A DNA stretch of 64,000 bases from assembly GCA_951213105.1 (NCBI GenBank), contig OX578145.1, positions 14,286,534 through 14,350,533 on the forward strand, written 5' to 3'. Numbering within the stretch: the first letter of the stretch is position 1; every line of letters begins with the position of its first letter. Below the pieces are notes generated by a model, which worked only from the letters and a program-made list of their open reading frames with translations, was not told the DNA's origin and made no database searches. This DNA comes from Amaurobius ferox (taxonomy: Eukaryota; Arthropoda; Arachnida; Araneae; Amaurobiidae). The translations under genes were made by a program, and so were the position numbers. This document shows, in pieces, positions 1 through 10,865 of the stretch.

Positions 1-21
1 TGATAATAATCATTATTATAG

Positions 22-741
22 AGCTTATTAAACATAACAGACTTATCAAATATCCTTTACCGTTTATATGAAAAATATGAATTAAAAAGAAATATAGAAT
101 TCAATAAATTCAAGACTATAATTAGAATAGTCATCAAAGAAAATTATCTTTTCAATGGAATCTTTGCATATCAACAAATTAAAGGCATCCCCATGGGAGG
201 GAGGATGTTCTTCCATACTAGCCGATCTCTACCTTAGTTTTTATGAAAGCCAGTCTCATATTAACAACGAAATCGTTTACCTGCGTTATGTAGATGACGT
301 GATTATTGGATATGAAAATGAAAACTATTGTATGAACTTTGATTTCTACCCACCCAACCTCATATTGAAAGAAAATCCAGTTAAAAATAACAACGTGGTT
401 GAGTTTTTGGATTTGAATATCAACTTTAGACAAATCCCAATCATATTTACCATCTATGACAAAACAAACCATTTTAAAATACCTATAAATGGAATAATAC
501 ATTGGCACTCCAACCTACACTTGAATATATTTCGCAATGTATTCTTGGGAGGATGGTCAGAATTAAAAGAACTATTAAGGAAGAAAATTTACGTATTGAT
601 TTTGATCAAGTATTTTTAAAGCAAGCCTATATTCAAAAATATCCAGTTCCTTTTATGCTTAAAAATATAGATAATTTATACCGAAACAATTTAGCGTATG
701 GTGTAAAGCTCAAGTCTGTTTTATATTCATTTAGAGAATGA
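22..741 (+). pseudogene. Penelope-like reverse transcriptase fragment, frameshifted
   Basis: A reverse transcriptase palm/thumb remnant is spread over at least three reading-frame segments. The first segment (22 to about 205) ends in the block NGIFAYQQIKGIPMGGR. A frameshift then moves to the next segment, which has SSILADLYLSFYE, the catalytic box YLRYVDDVI (about 280-306) and VEFLDLNINF. A second frameshift near 540-550 leads into RMVRIKRTIKEENLRIDFDQ. The order GIPMGG, LAxLYL, YVDD, FLDLNI and then a histidine-containing thumb segment (HWHSN) is typical of Penelope-like elements. The stop-free stretches are short, so the gene is dead. The window edge cuts off the N-terminal part, and no GIY-YIG endonuclease segment is visible downstream. 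The Penelope assignment is by motif recall only; another YVDD-type RT is possible. Confidence 0.75.
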
Positions 742-1043
742 AGGATCGCGTCATGCATATGACAGAACCGCAGCACGATCATAAGATGCTGTATACATTT
801 CACCGAGGTCAGCAATACAGATCGCTTGTACGGTAGTGAATTTAATCTCGTTTTCGGTTCATTCCTTTTTGAAGGTCTTGTGACAATTTTTATTGTCACT
901 CCGGAGGTGGGCTTGAGCCAAAGCTGGCGACCAGGAGTGCAGTGCCGCGGCATTTATGACGAGCTCGTTGAAAACTGGGGACTGAGGTCACAACCCCTTA
1001 CCGCCATCAAGTAAGCTTTTTGCTAAGCCTTCCTTCCTTTTTT
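742..1043. other. No recognised gene; possible tail of the RT element
   Basis: This stretch is less AT-rich than its surroundings and may be the 3' end of the upstream reverse transcriptase element, but I recognise no protein motif in it. It holds a small perfect hairpin, GTGACAAT-loop-ATTGTCAC, near 881-900. Confidence 0.3.
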
Positions 1044-1045
1044 CA

Positions 1046-1050
1046 TTATA

Positions 1051-1139
<89 letters not shown>

Positions 1140-1334
1140 GTATATGTATATATATATGTATATATACATGTATATATATGTATATATACATGTATATATA
1201 TGTATATATATATGTATATATATATGTATATATATATATATATGTATATATATATGTATATATGTATATATATATATATATATGTATATGTATATATATA
1301 TATAGTATATATATATATATATATATATATATAC
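1046..1334. repeat. (TA)n microsatellite with TATATG interruptions
   Basis: Almost 290 bases of alternating TA, broken by regularly spaced G and C to give TATATG and TATACATG variants. Open frames across it encode only Tyr-Ile-Met-Val-Cys low-complexity strings and are not genes. The length is likely polymorphic and assembly-sensitive. Confidence 0.95.
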
Positions 1335-1564
1335 TGTTATCTGTAGTTGATGAGCCTTCCCTATGTATATGTTTTTGGAATCTTTAGAATGTTTACTATG
1401 TTAACGTTACAGACAATCAGATTTGAGCTCGTGTTAAGAACCCACTGTCAGAATTTGCGTTCATATATATTCAAACTTAATTTTATGAATAAGAACTAGA
1501 ATTACATGGTTTCCGTAAAATATGTTATTTCTTATTCCCAGTTTTTGAATATTGCATACGCACC

Positions 1565-2070
1565 AGTTAGACCATGAAGTTAGAAAGAAGGAGATAAAGC
1601 TTCTATGGATGAAATGATTGACAATCCCATAATGCTTTGAGAATTAGTATATCTAGGTGTCGATAGTGTTTCTAAAGTATGTCGCTATTGTTAGGTAACA
1701 CAATGGAAATGCATATGCATAGTATTTAGTATACACTCTAATTATATATTTTGATTACTTTTAAATTCAATGTCTCCTAATCATGAGTATAATAAACCAG
1801 TATTTTTTTATAGTTACAGAGTATTATATGATAAATAAAAATAAATTGAAAGTTAAAATAATTTTGAATATATAAAACTATTCTCTATTGTTTCAGTTCT
1901 AATATCCATTGCGCTAATAATTTATTTTTTCAAATTGACAGTTTAAATAAATATTTTAGGCCGCTTTCCATTGAAATACATATATTGCAAGACTATTTAT
2001 CTTACCATAGCGCCACCTGAATTACTGTTTCAAACGACATGGGCGTTTTCTTAATATAAAGCTTTACTCC
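1565..2070 (+). repeat. Dispersed repeat, single-arm copy; empty site for a nested transposon
   Basis: About 500 bp homologous to both arms of the inverted repeat at 16590-18865. Shared landmarks in order are AAGAAGGAGATAAA, TTTGAGAATT...ATATCTAGGTGTCG, TAGTATTTAGTATA, AATAAATTGAAAG, and GCGCCACCTGAA followed by a terminal CTCCTT. Here TAGTATTTAGTATA is uninterrupted. In the 16.6-kb copy the same site holds a 1,100-bp DNA transposon, so this copy shows the pre-insertion state. Confidence 0.8.
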
Positions 2071-2424
2071 TTTAGAATCTATGAGTTAGACATTTATTTT
2101 ATTTTCGAAGTTAAAGATACTTTAATAAAACCTTTTTCTCATTGCATAAATGTTTAAATATTATATGTATAAGAAGAAAAAATAACAGTAAAATTAATCT
2201 GTGTGCTTTTATAGGTGTCTCAAGAGAACAGTTAATGCTTTGAATATTTCTGTATACCAAAGAAATATTTTCTCGAAATGAGACGGAGGATATTATATTT
2301 TCTCACTTTTGAAGAGTAAATGTGTGTATTTAAGTAAAAAGTTTGAGCCGATTATAGATATTTTTTCTTAATAAATGTCAATTGTCGGATATATTGAGTT
2401 TGCATTACAATGTACATAAAAGTA

Positions 2425-2722
2425 CATTTATATATTATTTTACCTGAAATACCTCAGAGAGGGGATCTTAAATTTAAGCGTATTAAACTGCGAATTTAGA
2501 GGATTATCTTCAAGAATGAAGTTGTATGTATAATCTTGTTAGTGTAGAAATAAGTTTTGTGGAGCATTACTGTATAGAAATACTACAGATAATGTGTTTT
2601 GGATTACTGTCTAAATAAATATATATTTTTTATGTAGAGTTATATATTATTTTATATGAAAAACTTCTGAGAGGGGGGTCTTATATATACCATATTAAAC
2701 TGCGAATTTAGAGGATTACTAG
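2425..2722. repeat. Two tandem units of about 210 bp
   Basis: A block with GAGAGGGG, then ATTAAACTGCGAATTTAG and AGGATTA occurs at about 2455-2510 and again at about 2668-2722. Each copy is preceded by TATATATTATTTTA-CTGA-like sequence. Part of the unit (2518-2600, AAGTTGTATGTATAATCTTG) recurs at 8256-8345, downstream of the LTR element. The unit is therefore part of a larger composite repeat. Confidence 0.65.
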
Positions 2723-2814
2723 GCAAATACCCGTTAAAATTCAACGGTCATACAATAAGCAATCCCGAATAACTTACATTTTTGAGTAATTCACGTTCCA
2801 TACGTATTCGAAAA

Positions 2815-3915
2815 ATCGAAAACTTTGGTGTGTGGAACCCCCCTGAAGAAGAAAATATTGGGAAACTGAAATCGTTCAGTTTCTTCCTTTCGAATTATCT
2901 ACCCGCACACCAAATGTGAAGTCATACTGAAGCATGCAATTTTATCATTTCATCTTTCGAACGCTTTTATGTTGAGCACTCTCTTAAATGAACATTTATG
3001 AAAAACTCTATTCGTATTTGGTTTTTTATCAAATGATTAGTCTCTATACCAACTTTCAAGCCTCTATCAAATTTTAAAGTAGACTTTTTCTCATTTATTA
3101 CTTATATCGAACGTTTTGGTGTGTGACACCCACTAAAGTAGTAAATATTGGAAATTTGAAATTGCACACTTTCTTCTTTTCGAACGATATACCCATACAC
3201 CAAATTGGATGTCTCTCATCGCAAATCAAGTTTTTCTATCATTTCACTTCTCCAACTGTTTGGTGTGTAGAACCCCCACCAAAATTACAAACATTGGAAT
3301 TTTTCTTTTACACACTTTGTTTTATTTGAACTATCTACCTATACACCAAATTTGAAGTATCTATTCCATCAAGTAATATTTTTTCTATCATTTCACTTTT
3401 CGAACCTTTTCGTGTGGAGTAGCCAACCCTTAAATGAACATTATTGAAAAAACGTTATTATTTTATTTTTTTGATTGCCCCATATACCAAATATCAAGCC
3501 TCTATTATATTTTAGAAAGAAGCGTTTCTCTTTTATTCTGAAAATCGGACATCTGTGTTTACGGCACCCCCTGAAGTAGAAATATCAGAAAACTGCAATT
3601 GTACATGCTCTTCCTTTCAAACTATCCTCTAAGCATGGATTTTTGTCATTTCACCTTTTGAATGTTTTTCCTCTGGGCACCTCCTTTAACGAACATTTTT
3701 GAAAAGCTATTTTGTCTTAGGTGTTCTCATTAAATCATTAGTGCATATAACCAATTTCAAGCCTATATCACATTTTAAATCAGAAGTATCTCATTTTTTC
3801 GGCAAATGAAAAGTTTCGGATAATGGAACGTCGCAGTGTAGCAAATAATAAAAATCTGAAATTGCACATATTCTTCCTTTCGAACAGTTTACCCATATAC
3901 TAAATTTGAAGTTTC
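2815..3915. repeat. Degenerate modular repeat array, interrupted by the LTR element
   Basis: At least five diverged modules, each combining a TTTTGGTGTGTGGAACCCCC-like block, a TTGAAATTGCACA/TTCTTCCTTTCGAA block, a TACACCAAATTTGAAGTCTCTATC block and a TCTATCATTTCACTTTTCGAAC block. Clear starts lie near 2824, 3114, 3259, 3546 and 3815. The last module stops at TTTGAAGTTTCTATCT and resumes at 8032, on the other side of the LTR element, as TATCTCATCGCCAACTATG. The array therefore predates that insertion. No protein is encoded. Confidence 0.7.
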
Positions 3916-4593
3916 TATCTTGTCATAAGGTAAAATTGTCCTTATCAAAATTTACCAGTGTAGGACTTACCTATGATGCCGTCGCTAGGGGTGGAGCATG
4001 TAGCCCCAGGTTCACAAGCTGCGGAGAGGAACGCACAAAACATAAAGAAATACTCATGCTTAATTGCTCAAATTATTTTAATATTTTACTTAATATATAT
4101 CCACTATAATCTGGAGTAATTATATTATGATTAAATCAATTATTTAAAGACACATAATACTAACAATATTACATTAATATATATTTACACACGTAAAAAA
4201 CATTGGCTTCAATTTCTTAAATAACAGTTTCCTTTAAACAATCTATAAGGAATAATTCTTATAGTTCAATATTTATGAACTCGTTCATATGATCTACTCA
4301 TACGAACTGGTAGTTAATTATCTTAATACTCATTAAAGGTGTGCCTTCCGTGCTAATAGTGACAATTGAAATCGGTTACCTCTACTCTTTGTTACGTGCA
4401 TATTCGTGCCATCTCACTGATGTGGGAAAATCGTTGCACTTCGCGTACTTGCGCAGGCTACCATTCTATTGCTCACAATCTACAGACATTTTTTCACAAA
4501 AACCAAAAACATGATGCTGACTCGTTCGAAAGTTTTAAGACGACTACCAAAAACTTCAGGTGCGTCTAGGACGCTGTCGAAATTGCATCTCTT

Positions 4594-4613
4594 GGAAAGT
4601 TCTAGAACATTCT
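4594..4613. promoter_or_regulatory. Perfect heat-shock element, four alternating pentamers
   Basis: The sequence reads nGAAn nTTCn nGAAn nTTCn without mismatch (GGAAA, GTTCT, AGAAC, ATTCT). Three or more such pentamers form the standard binding site of heat-shock factor trimers. It lies about 115 bp upstream of the TATA-like box of the 5' LTR. The identical copy in the 3' LTR is at 7797-7816. Confidence 0.75.
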
Positions 4614-4699
4614 CTCAAACCTTTTTCTTTTCACATTGTAGTGTCGTTGTTGATTCGTTGACGTGAAGAAGGGGATGCGCTGCTTATTTATGTTAGTAT

Positions 4700-4731
4700 T
4701 GCCATTGGCTCCCTCTGCAGCATTTAAATAG
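4700..4731 (+). promoter_or_regulatory. Putative LTR core promoter (CCAAT-type and TATA-like boxes)
   Basis: ATTGGCTCC, the inverse CCAAT motif, is followed about 15 bp later by CATTTAAATAGC, a TATA-like sequence. The position, downstream of the heat-shock element and about 110 bp before the LTR end, fits a U3/R boundary. The transcription start is not determined. The same boxes recur in the 3' LTR at about 7903-7934. Confidence 0.4.
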
Positions 4732-4828
4732 CTCATTAGCTAGGTTGGCATCCGCAATTGGAATTTCGAAATGGCTATGTTGGCATCCGTAATTGGAATG
4801 TAACATGTAATACAAATATTGTGTTACA

Positions 4829-7123
4829 TGATATCCCCCCTTGCAGAGAGAAAAGTTCAGCACACGGTAAACATTGCACTGAATACATCTGTGTACACAT
4901 TGCGGCTACTGTGGAAATGTTGCTTTGATCCACTGCACATATATCTGTCACGGAAATGCAGATCACCGCATGTAAGACACACTATATTGTAACATTGACA
5001 TACATATATCGGTGCATTACAACCGACATGTCACTAAAATGAAGGCACTCACTGTTCGGAAGATACACCATCGTACTTGGTAACACATATACTGCTGTAC
5101 ATGAAGAAATTATCACTGTTCGGAAGGCACACTATATTGTCACATGGAATTATCACGAGCACGGAAGACACCTTATTGTCACATGGAATTATCACGAGCA
5201 CGGAAGACACCTTATTGTCACATGGAATTATCATGAGCACGGAAGACACCTTATTGTCACATTGAATTATCATGAGCACGGAAGACACCTTATTGTCACA
5301 TTGAATTATCATGAGCACGGAAGACACCTTATTGTCACATTGAATTATCATGAGCACGGAAGACACCTTATTGTCACATGTAATTATCATGAGCATGGAA
5401 GAATGAGTCACCATCCTGTGACTTAACTTTCAAAGTTCCGGTACTTCAATATTTATATTTTCATTATGTTGTTTCGTACAGTCTATTGTACACTTCAAAT
5501 GAAGACTATATCATAATTGTTATTTGCATTTCTATTTATATACAATTTCACAACATTACATTAAACTATACACAATTCATTACCTTGATTTCTCATTTTC
5601 ACAGACGTAAATAATTTTTCGACAATTTTTTAGCTGTATATATTTCTTACTTGTAATACACATACATGTTATATAACTGTTTAAGCGTGTATCAATCATG
5701 GGTATTTTGCACATCATAATTATATCATATTACGTCTCGGCATTTAAAATATCAAATCTATATACTCATTTCGCTACTCCAAAATACTGCATCTCCACAA
5801 TAACAAGTATGCCTTTAAATTTCCTCTTCGGCTTCCCCTTAGTGTGAAACAACTGCGCGGGGGGAAATGGAGAAAAAGAAAAAGAAAAAATTTCGCTTGA
5901 CCCGTAGCTTTCCTCTCTTCTCCTACGTGTTTCCATGCCAACTGCGAACAATCGGTCATGCATGGCGATTTTCTGCGCCCCGACCCCCCGAAGCACGGAA
6001 CGTTACATAAGATTGCAACTTTCAATCCCCTGTTCTGCCCAAATAATCGTAATCGCTTGCGATTTTGGCGGTATATTCTTCACAAGCGCGCGCTTTCGAC
6101 TGTCCGGTGGTGATGTACGCTCTCATTGACGGAAGGTTTTACGTGTATCCTTTTAAGGAATTCCACATTTTATAGTTTATGTGTATTAAGTTATACATTT
6201 ATTTTACATATGTTGTTCTTAATTCTATTTAATTTAATATATATATATACATATTTTTCTTATGACCTTAACACAAATCTATATGTTGAATTTATTATGC
6301 TTTTACTTTCATGTACTCTTAATTCATTGGATTTATTTATCCCTTGTTGCAACAACGCGTGATATATTATTTTATGTGTAGTATTATGAATATACCATGA
6401 TTTTGTTCTGTTATTGATATAACTGACTTTATGTTCCCGTTTCAGCATAACTTTACATATTTATTTATTTAAATCTAATTGTTTCATATTTAATTTTATC
6501 TGTTATTTATTTTTATTTTCAGTGATGCTTAATTAATGCTATAGTTTATTAATTATACTCAATCATTTATCATTTACATACAAATCAATGTGTTTTCCTA
6601 ATGTATTTTTATATACCGGCCGGTATTTTTAAATAACTATAATTGCCTGCAATTATAATTTTAATTTTGAAACATTGATTGTATGCTTACAATAGAATTT
6701 TTTCGTATTATTATCGTACTGTGTAGGGGAGATTTTCTCCGATGTTTATTTTTAGCCTGGATATTTATTTTGAAGGGGACAAGCTTTCGCCGTCCAATGG
6801 ACTTCTTACGCTGACCGTGAAAGATGGGAGCTATCTTATTTTTTTTAAGTTTTATTAATTCATTTATGTACTTAACTTTTATTTTGTTTTCCAGATTGCG
6901 TGTTTTTGTAAAAGGTCTGTATACACTATTTATGCAATATATATTTATTAATTTACTAATTATTATTTATATCAGCTGTTACTGTTATTTTTGACTTCAC
7001 AATTTTATTTATTTATTTATTTATGATTTTGCTTTTATTCTGTCAGCTTTTTATGAACTATTAATTAATAATTTTATGATTTTGAATATCCTGGTCACGG
7101 CACCAATTCGGGCGGCGACATCA
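4829..7123. other. Non-coding interior of the LTR element
   Basis: It starts TGATATCCCCCCTTGCAG and ends TCACGGCACCAATTCGGG followed by CGGCGACATCA. It contains a 39-bp minisatellite (5125-5404), a moderately GC-rich patch at about 5850-6130, and otherwise AT-rich sequence. Open frames of 60-121 codons exist but none shows a retroelement motif. I recognise no captured host gene. Confidence 0.6.
5125..5404. repeat. 39-bp minisatellite, about seven units
   Basis: The unit contains CTTATTGTCACATGGAAT, then TATCATGAGCACGGAAGACAC. Because 39 is a multiple of three, both strands stay open. The minus-strand frame would read a 13-residue repeat, SVLMIIQCDNKVS, which is a by-product of the repeat and not evidence of a gene. 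It lies inside the LTR element. Confidence 0.9.
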
Positions 7124-8031
7124 TGTCATAAGGTAAAATTGTCCTTATCAAAATTTACCAGTGTAGGACTTACCTATGATGCCGTCGCTAGGGGTGGAGC
7201 ATGTAGCCCCAGGTTCACAAGCTGCGGAGAGGAACGCACAAAACATAAAGAAATACTCATGCTTAATTGCTCAAATTATTTTAATATTTTACTTAATATA
7301 TATCCACTATAATCTGGAGTAATTATATTATGATTAAATCAATTATTTAAAGACACATAATACTAACAATATTACATTAATATATATTTACACACGTAAA
7401 AAACATTGGCTTCAATTTCTTAAATAACAGTTTCCTTTAAACAATCTATAAGGAATAATTCTTATAGTTCAATATTTATGAACTCGTTCATATGATCTAC
7501 TCATACGAACTGGTAGTTAATTATCTTAATACTCGTTAAAGGTGTGCCTTCCGTGCTAATAGTGACAATTGAAATCGGTTACCTCTACTCTTTGTTACGT
7601 GCATATTCGTGCCATCTCACTGATGTGGGAAAATCGTTGCACTTCGCGTACTTGCGCAGGCTACCATTCTATTGCTCACAATCTACAGACATTTTTTCAC
7701 AAAAACCAAAAACATGATGCTGACTCGTTCGAAAGTTTTAAGACGACTACCAAAAACTTCAGGTGCGTCTAGGACGCTGTCGAAATTGCATCTCTTGGAA
7801 AGTTCTAGAACATTCTCTCAAACCTTTTTCTTTTCACATTGTAGTGTCGTTGTTGATTCGTTGACGTGAAGAAGGGGATGCGCTGCTTATTTATGTTAGT
7901 ATTGCCATTGGCTCCCTCTGCAGCATTTAAATAGCTCATTAGCTAGGTTGGCATCCGCAATTGGAATTTCGAAATGGCTATGTTGGCATCCGTAATTGGA
8001 ATGTAACATGTAATACAAATATTGTGTTACA
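7124..8031 (+). repeat. 3' LTR of the non-coding LTR element
   Basis: 908 bp, identical by eye to 3921-4828 except 7535 G for A. It carries the same four-pentamer heat-shock element at 7797-7816 and the same CCAAT-type and TATA-like boxes, so it could also drive transcription into flanking DNA. Confidence 0.9.
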
Positions 8032-8036
8032 TATCT

Positions 8037-8345
8037 CATCGCCAACTATGCATTCCTATGATTTCACTTTTCGAACATTATGGTGCGGAACACCTCCTCT
8101 ACAGAACATTTTTGAAAAAGTAGATTTTCCCAGTGTTTTTTGTCGACTATCGACCCGTGTACCTAATTGCAAGTCTCCATGCACTTGGAAAGTGTCTATA
8201 AAAGCTTGACAGACAGACATACACTTGGCAATTAGTATATATAGATCAATTACAATGAAGTTGTACATATAATCTTGTTAGTGATGAAATAAGTATTGTG
8301 GAGCATTATTGCATAGAAATAAGAGAGATAGTGTGTAATGGAATA
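8037..8345. repeat. Right-hand continuation of the modular repeat array
   Basis: It continues the module broken at 3915 (ATTTCACTTTTCGAACATTATGGTGCGGAACACC) and ends with GACAGACAGACATACACTTGGCAA near 8209-8230. A segment homologous to 2518-2600 follows (8256-8345). The order of blocks differs from the left side, so the array is composite. Confidence 0.6.
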
Positions 8346-8361
8346 ATGTTTAAAAAAATAT

Positions 8362-8906
8362 TTTTGCGAACTCATAATTTTCCCTCACTGCCGCCTTTCC
8401 TTTCGTCTCTGTCGAAGACATGACGAGAGCAGTCTATAACGTAGGAATTACGTGATCTGGGGTTTCTAGAATTTTGAGTAGAAAAAATGTGCCAGATTTG
8501 GGGATTTATTGCCAATTTGGCGGCTTCCCGAATCTTCGGTAATGACCGCGAAGTAACGATTAGTCTAAGAGATAGGGAGAATTCGAGAAGTTTATATAGA
8601 CTATAAAAGGAATCATCACTCGGTTGGAGTTCATTTGATAAGACACAAAATACAGTCAACTGTGCGTTCAGTCAATGTTTTGAGAATAGTAGCTTTTTTT
8701 TAAATTATTTTCTTCAGAATTTTGAGAATAATATCGCTATATATAATATCGCTCATTTTACCAAAATTAGTGGAGCATATAAGATATGTTGGATTACATA
8801 TTGTTCTTGATGACTTTGTGCTTGTGAATGAAGATCTTTAGTTATCCAAAAATATCGACTCATATGTTGCATGCGTACCCACGATTTCAAAGGACACGGC
8901 GTAACA
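8362..8906 (+). repeat. Solo LTR, family 2, diverged copy
   Basis: About 545 bp homologous along its length to 19983-20515. Shared landmarks in order are CCAGATTTGG, CCAATTTGGCGGCTT, GAAGTTTATATAGACTATAAAAGG (TATA box near 8600), GTCAATGTTTTGAGAATAGTAG, AATAATATCGCT, CTTGTGCTTGTGAAT near the presumed polyadenylation region, and ACCCACGATT followed by a terminal GTAACA. No interior or second LTR is nearby, so it is a solo LTR. The left boundary is approximate and no target duplication could be read. Heat-shock-like pentamers are present but eroded. Confidence 0.65.
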
Positions 8907-9312
8907 ATATACATATACTACGTTGTGTATATAAAACATTGTCTACTGAATTATTTCTAATAAGATAGCACGCTTTTAATTTTGTTAATTATATTTCTAA
9001 AGAAATATGATAATTAAAAAGCACCGATAAATTCCTTGTTTTTATTCACATCTTTCACTTTACCTCTAAAGGTGAAATTACATATGGAATTTGTAAAAAA
9101 AATTCGAGATGGAAAAAAGTAATTTCGGAGATGGGCATTTATTTAACCAGTTTGTAAATTCGAAAAAGTTGAGAATTAAAAAAATGCCCGACACATGAAT
9201 GCGATCCGAACTGGATTATGTAATACAAAAAATTTTAAATTTTGTATTTTAGAGTCGATATTGTTGAAATTTTGTTAACGTGCCATTAATGAATGCATCA
9301 TTATCTTGAAGT
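8907..9312. other. No recognised feature
   Basis: AT-rich unique-looking sequence with no coding or repeat signal that I can support. Confidence 0.4.
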
Positions 9313-9370
9313 TGAAGACCCAGACCACACGACCAACCCTAACGCTTATGGCAGCTTAATGTGTGGCCGG
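9313..9370 (-). mobile_element. Ultra-short SINE tail, 58 bp
   Basis: On the minus strand it starts CCGGCCACACA and ends GTGTGGTCTGGGTCTTCA, matching the copy at 30833-30888 almost base for base in the middle (GCTGCCATAAG). The ends GGCCACAC and GTGTGGTC can pair. No perfect target duplication is visible, so this is probably an older insertion. Confidence 0.6.
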
Positions 9371-9640
9371 ATGCTTCACTTCGAAAATGTTGAAAATGAA
9401 AAGATAATTTCTTTTCTTTCATTTAATTCTTTATATTCACTGTCCCGACTGAAGGTGCATTTTTATTTCTGAAAAATTGCTGCATGGCAAAGAAGCATGA
9501 ATTATATATTTAGTATATCAATATTTATATAGACTTATGTTTCCTCATCTTCTAAATTTAAATATGGCTAATGAACACCGAGTATAACCTTGTTTCCAAA
9601 TCTGCGAAAAGTACTCCATAATGCATAAAACTTATATAAC

Positions 9641-9800
9641 TTCCCGCATTATACTCGGAAGTTCTCTAATACTCGGATCAAATTACAAGATATGAATATC
9701 TTACAGTAATGGGAAACTCATTATGTTTATGTAAGCGAAGGAAAATGTAAATGCGTCTCTTCGGATTAAGAGCCCACATGCAATGGCACAGCATGTTTAT
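9641..9800 (+). repeat. Dispersed repeat, copy 1 of 2
   Basis: The block TAATACTCGGATCAAATTAC followed by GAATATCTT-CAGTAAT-GGGAACT and GCGAAG-AAAATGTAAATG is shared with 11845-11980 in the same orientation, at roughly 80% identity by eye. Confidence 0.7.
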
Positions 9801-9814
9801 AGGCTGTTTGGCTC

Positions 9815-10254
9815 TCTATGCCGTGTTCTCCTAATATCCTGTTCATACTTTGGTCATAAGATGGAAATATGTATCTCATACTGAAATATGTTCTTTGAAT
9901 GTGTATCTGTTATCATTTTATTTTATTTACAATACATGGAGTTTGTATGAAAAGTATTGGGATCGTGTCAATAATTCGATCTCGATTTTTTTTTTTTACG
10001 TTTTTGGCACTCTAGAACACAAAAACACACATGTTTTTTAGTGCATATATGTACGTGATTAGAGTGTACATGCACGTTGTTTCTCTATGTGTGTATTTGT
10101 GGGCGTCTCTGTGTCTGCCTGTCCGTTTGTGTAGTCAATGTTTCCCTCTCTAAATCAAAATATATTCAACGAAAAACGAAATTTAAAAAAAAATTTGATA
10201 ATTGATTTTGTTGGGTTTTTTTGTTGTTGATTACATTTTCTTACTATTTATAAA
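9815..10254. other. No recognised feature
   Basis: AT-rich sequence with a short poly-T run near 9987-9996 and a GT-rich patch near 10080-10140. There is no gene signal. Confidence 0.4.
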
Positions 10255-10740
10255 AGTAGAATCTGCCTTTTTGTTTGCAAAATGGCTCGCTAAAGTCATC
10301 AAAATCTGAACTATAGAGCAAACTATACAGAAATGTATTAATTAAATGCTTGTTTCATACGTAATTTAAACGATGAAACGAATAAAAATGTCCCGTTGCT
10401 CTAGGTTGGACCATTGTCTTGGCATTGGGGTGTTGAAATTTTGAGGAATCTACAATGTATTTTAATATATTTAAAAATATTCATAAAAATTTCTTAAAAT
10501 TTGGTAGGTAAGTAACTTGTGTGTTACGATGACAGTGATTTGATTTTGGTACGATTTGAAAAAAATATATAGAATTAGCCTTTCCTTGCAAAGTGGCCCG
10601 CATAACTGTCACATCTGAAATGATAGGCTAAGTATGCCTAAGTATCCATTCTATGTAACATTTATTGCTTTATACGCAATGCTTAATGACGAAACGAATA
10701 CGACCAAATCCATTTTTCTAGGACAAACCATTTGTAAGAT
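10255..10740. repeat. Two diverged tandem units of about 170 bp
   Basis: Units at about 10255-10425 and 10570-10735 share GAAT-TGCCTTT, GCAAAATGGCTCGC/GCAAAGTGGCCCGC, then GATGAAACGAATA/GACGAAACGAATA and a terminal CTAGG-TGGACCATT-like block. The period is about 315-325 bp. Confidence 0.55.
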
Positions 10741-10865
10741 ATTTAAATTTATTTTTGTAATTTTGTGGAGATGTCGACGTTTTAACATGCATTAAGTTGC
10801 CTATTAAAAAGATGGCTTAAAACGGTAAACAGGATATAATATCGGAAAAATACCCATGTCAATTT

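Larger units (their letters stand above)
3921..4828 (+). repeat. 5' LTR of the non-coding LTR element
   Basis: 908 bp, TG...CA. It holds four perfect heat-shock pentamers (4594-4613), a CCATTGGCTCC CCAAT-type box near 4700 and a CATTTAAATAG TATA-like box near 4720. Close to the 3' end, GTTGGCATCCG-AATTGGAAT occurs twice in tandem (about 4744-4770 and 4779-4800). The order heat-shock element, CCAAT and TATA is what an inducible polymerase II promoter would show. Transcription direction is inferred from this order. Confidence 0.9.
3921..8031. mobile_element. Complete non-coding LTR retroelement, 4,111 bp, TSD TATCT
   Basis: Two direct repeats of exactly 908 bp (3921-4828 and 7124-8031) begin TGTCATAAGG and end GTGTTACA, the TG...CA rule of LTRs. 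They flank a 2,295-bp interior. The 5-bp direct repeat TATCT lies immediately outside (3916-3920 and 8032-8036). Joining the flanks restores one module of the surrounding repeat array. By eye the LTRs differ at one base (4332 A, 7535 G), so the insertion is young. The interior has no gag, protease, RT or integrase, only short open frames, so transposition would need an autonomous partner. I see no convincing tRNA primer-binding site after the 5' LTR and no clear polypurine tract before the 3' LTR. It resembles a LARD-type non-autonomous element; the superfamily is unknown. Confidence 0.93.

Noticed and set aside
1020..1387. Open frames of 62-108 codons across (TA)n arrays, also at 22378-22614
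   Set aside because: They encode only Tyr/Ile/Met/Val strings dictated by the TA repeat.
3906..4666. Identical 65-67-codon frames at about 4 kb and 7.6 kb that look conserved
   Set aside because: Their identity comes from being in the two LTRs of one element, not from protein conservation.
4829..4850. Primer-binding site after the 5' LTR
   Set aside because: The sequence begins TGATATCCCCCC and matches no tRNA 3' end I can recall; the usual TGG start is missing.
5049..5414. 121-codon minus-strand frame with 13-residue repeats
   Set aside because: The repeat unit is 39 bp, a multiple of three, so frames stay open by arithmetic; it lies in the non-coding interior of an LTR element.
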